A program made the position numbers and the translations under genes. Of a DNA stretch of 10,000 nucleotides, positions 8,379 to 10,000 are shown piece after piece. The notes under the pieces are model-generated. The model was not told where the DNA came from. It saw only the letters and a list, made by a program, of their open reading frames with translations, and searched no databases. Source of the DNA: Actinidia chinensis (taxonomy: Eukaryota > Streptophyta > Magnoliopsida > Ericales > Actinidiaceae). The number at the start of each line of letters is the position of its first letter. The first letter of the stretch is position 1. The stretch is from assembly GCA_009663005.1 (NCBI GenBank), contig CM018913.1:19751051-19761050 (forward strand), written 5' to 3'.

Positions 8379-8831
8379 GGGGCATTGGTTCTCGCAAGAG
8401 GTGTTACAAGGCAAGTAGGCACGAAAGGGAACAATAAACATGCCGTTTATTTGAATCCACCATCAGTGAACTGTAGAAAAATGGATGATATAATCATATC
8501 CTTGCTGCACTGCTTGCCGTCGCGTGCGCGAAATCGGGGCAGACAACCATGGCACTTAATGATCCTAAGTATAAAAATGGATGTTAGCTCACGTGTACAA
8601 ACAACATCGTTTCGAAAACCGATGGTCATGAGCATTATTGGGCTGTATTATGAGGTCCTAAGACATTCCCCATCAGCGTATAGTCGCCGACGAGATCCCA
8701 CATCTGGACGTCCAACAAAAACGAATACAAATGAGATGATGTCTCCAGAAAATGTCAAAACAATCATGCGGTATTTGTAAGGACTAAGGGCAGTGGACAT
8801 GATAGGTCAATGTCCAAATCGAAATGGTTGA
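8379..8831 (+). other. C-terminal exon of the MULE transposase: SWIM-like finger and zinc knuckle
   Basis: HAVYLNPP (8439-8462) is followed by NCRK with Cys at 8472, KW in a second frame (8479-8484), then YPC (8497-8505) and CRRVRE (8515-8532). This is the order of the SWIM finger, C-x-C ... P-C-x-H, common after MULE catalytic domains. The first Cys is not visible, and the His (CAC, 8508-8510) lies in another frame from PC. The exon returns to the first frame for VLRHSPSAYSRRRD and GRPTKTNTNEM. It ends with CGIC (8767-8778), GH (8795-8800) and CPNRNG (8811-8828), a frameshifted zinc knuckle, then the TGA stop. Confidence 0.8.
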
Positions 8832-9116
8832 ATATGTATTGAGAGACCTAATTAGCGATGTAATGATGGGTGTATTTATATTTCTATTTCAGATAACGTT
8901 TAGATGTACTTATATTTCCAACTTATTGTTCATTTGGAGGTATATTGGACTTATGTATCATGCTTTATCATAACGATACATATAATTGTATAATATGGAC
9001 GTGTACATTGTGGAATGACGGACCTATGGAAATGTTAGGTTCGCCATGCTATTGATGGCCACGTACTTAACATTAAAGGCTCACCACGATCCAACTTGGC
9101 ATATGGGAGCATGGGG
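8832..9116. other. Spacer between the transposase and the PMD gene
   Basis: AT-rich, with stops in all frames and no recognised protein. It should hold the transposase 3' end and the promoter or first exon of the PMD gene. No AATAAA poly(A) signal or array sequence is visible. A short open piece starting with ATG at 9103 could be part of a PMD first exon, but its phase does not join cleanly to the next coding block. Confidence 0.4.
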
Positions 9117-9191
9117 GTATGTATGAACATTAACAGTTTTTGAAGTTAACAATTTCTGTAACATATTATTGTTTAAACTTTTTGTGCACAG
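9117..9191 (+). other. Tentative intron at the 5' side of the PMD gene
   Basis: The stretch begins GTATGT and ends TTTAAACTTTTTGTGCACAG, a good plant acceptor with a T-rich tract, and it is AT-rich. PMD-like coding sequence follows directly. The donor side is uncertain because no coding block upstream is recognised. Confidence 0.4.
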
Positions 9192-10000
9192 GGGGTACAG
9201 ATGCGTCGCATGCAGACGTTTACGGCCTCAGGGACTATATACGAGAGTTAGACCCACATGTTGTGCAGTTACGTATTGGTGACTGGTTTCTACGGTTGTA
9301 TACGACACTTGGTCCGATTCGTTTGGACCACGCATTGATCACGCATTCGTAGAGCGTTGGAGACCGAAAAGACACATATTCATCACCAGTCGAGGAGGTA
9401 GAATCACGTTACAGGAGTTGCCCATTTGTTGAGGCATACGTTGATGGTGCCCCTATCACACACCCCCAGACTTTCGTTACGGTCCAGGAGTGCTAGGATA
9501 TATGTACAGCAGCGGTGTATACCACCTGCAGAGGAGATTGATAGTGGACGTCTGAGGAGGCGTGTGGCTCCATAGCACTTTCGATATCCTTACCCGCGCA
9601 GCAGATGATGTTAGTGTACAGCGACACGCACGTGCACTAGATATATTCAACTTATTGGTGGTTTACTGATCAAAATACTCCCAGACTTTGGTGTGAGGGT
9701 CGCATACCTCCCATTTACTCGACTGACGCTGCGGGGCAGGAACTGGGGAGTTGCATTTTAGCCTTGGCTTATAGGGCATGTGTCGGGATACGAAGACAGG
9801 CCAGAGGCAGATTGTAGGAGCACTACTTCTACTACAGGTATAATAGATTGATCATGTTATGCCTATAATTAATTTGTGTTTAATATAATTAATCCATACA
9901 GATTTGGCATGCGAGCGCTTCCAGCGTATGTGCCCGCATCGCGTGGATGATCATACTGGCTGGACCGCAGCCTTTACTAAGGGGGGATGCATTTCCCCGG
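9192..10000 (+). pseudogene. Plant mobile domain (PMD, MAIN-like) protein, frameshifted and cut by the window end
   Basis: PMD proteins (PF10536) include Arabidopsis MAIN and MAIL1, nuclear proteins needed for genome stability and transposon silencing; many relatives are carried by transposons. Blocks appear in order: LRDYIRELDPHVVQL (about 9227-9271); IRLDHALIT (9317-9343); then, after a one-base slip, FVERWRP (9346-9366), GGRITLQEL (9397-9420) for the family's GE-x-TITLQDV, VDGAPITHP (9440-9466), PPAEEIDSGRLRRR (about 9517-9558), ADDVSVQRHARA (9601-9636), YLPF (9705-9716), NWGVAF (9741-9758), LALAYRACVGIRRQARG (9758-9808), GALLLLQ (9817-9837), an intron, and ACERFQRM (from about 9909). About six frame changes are required. 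Such proteins are often auto-named phosphatase 7 long form, but no phosphatase motif is present. The 3' part lies beyond the window. Confidence 0.9.
9838..9901 (+). other. Intron inside the PMD gene
   Basis: Coding sequence GALLLLQ ends exactly at 9837. The next 64 bases start GTATAATAG and end AATCCATACAG, are very AT-rich, and are followed by TTTGGCATGCGAGCGCTTC, which reads as the family's W-A-x-E-R-F block with one base missing. The GT-AG ends, composition and motif continuity agree. Retained splice sites argue against a processed, retro-copied origin. Confidence 0.8.

Larger units (their letters stand above)
7240..8831 (+). pseudogene. Mutator-like (MULE) transposase, multiply frameshifted
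   Basis: A DDE-type transposase of the plant MuDR/MULE class, which cuts and pastes its element in the nucleus. Conserved blocks appear in order but in changing frames: FGDWDSS (7312-7332); RIFWAFG (7442-7462); GIDVTFF with the presumed first catalytic Asp at 7504; FPLAFALV (7577-7600); GHGFLHNVRHL (7625-7657); SDLHASI (7697-7717) in place of the usual SDRHxSI, with the presumed second Asp at 7700; IDYCLG for the YCLRH region (up to 7795); KAGMAHNAQVWTRQWMNE (7850-7903); EGYRWG (8002-8019); SDYNNVFRGARELP (8042-8083). After a probable intron come HAVYLNPP, a SWIM-like finger, LRHSPSAYSRRRD, GRPTKT and a zinc knuckle ending CPNRNG before a TGA at 8829. At least eight frame changes are needed. 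The family is certain; whether the breaks are real decay or sequencing error is not. Confidence 0.9.

Noticed and set aside
7428..8635. Minus-strand ORFs at 7428-7616, 7777-7996 and 8447-8635
   Set aside because: They are antisense to clearly conserved + strand transposase blocks and resemble nothing known.
9192..10000. Serine/threonine phosphatase 7 gene
   Set aside because: Database names of this kind come from PMD fusions. None of the phosphatase metal-binding motifs (GD-x-HG, GD-x-VDRG, GNHE) is present, and all blocks fit the PMD alone.
1..10000. CRISPR array, phage defence or other prokaryotic system
   Set aside because: The repeats are 1.5 kb without spacers, genes carry GT-AG introns, and the identified families are plant transposon families.

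Overview
The window looks like repeat-rich nuclear DNA of a plant, most likely a flowering plant. It is AT-rich, has no bacterial-style gene layout, and carries decayed pieces of two plant transposon-associated gene families: a Mutator-like (MULE) transposase and a plant mobile domain (PMD, MAIN-like) gene. The species cannot be told from the sequence.

Bases 1-5725 are a head-to-tail array of one AT-rich repeat of about 1.5 kb, with three full copies and a fourth cut off at 5725. No copy holds a credible gene. All copies share a TATATAAAA box, an imperfect hairpin, a CATTTTG run and a purine-rich stretch, and the first three also share a short tandem duplication. Copies differ mainly by one-base gains and losses, often in homopolymers, which is the pattern of uncorrected long-read errors. 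Three patches (about 714-767, 815-854 and 3866-4060) differ in another way: nearly every A of the sister copies has become C while length and flanks are kept. These patches remove stop codons and create long false ORFs.

Bases 5726-6940 hold nothing recognisable: first an AT-rich stretch, then a mixed, partly G- and C-run-rich stretch that may be poor sequence.

Bases about 6940-8831 are the remains of a MULE transposase on the + strand: a possible N-terminal DNA-binding part, the catalytic domain, one probable intron, a SWIM-like zinc finger and a C-terminal zinc knuckle. Bases about 9192-10000 are a PMD gene on the same strand, with a clear intron at 9838-9901, running off the end of the window. 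Both are broken by a frameshift roughly every 50-150 bases but keep recognisable motifs throughout, so they may be young pseudogenes, or intact genes damaged by sequencing error, or both. The pair fits a MULE that carries a PMD gene, or a PMD gene lying beside a MULE; no terminal inverted repeats were found to decide. I found no convincing new biological system. The A-to-C patches and the MULE-PMD pair are the items most worth checking.
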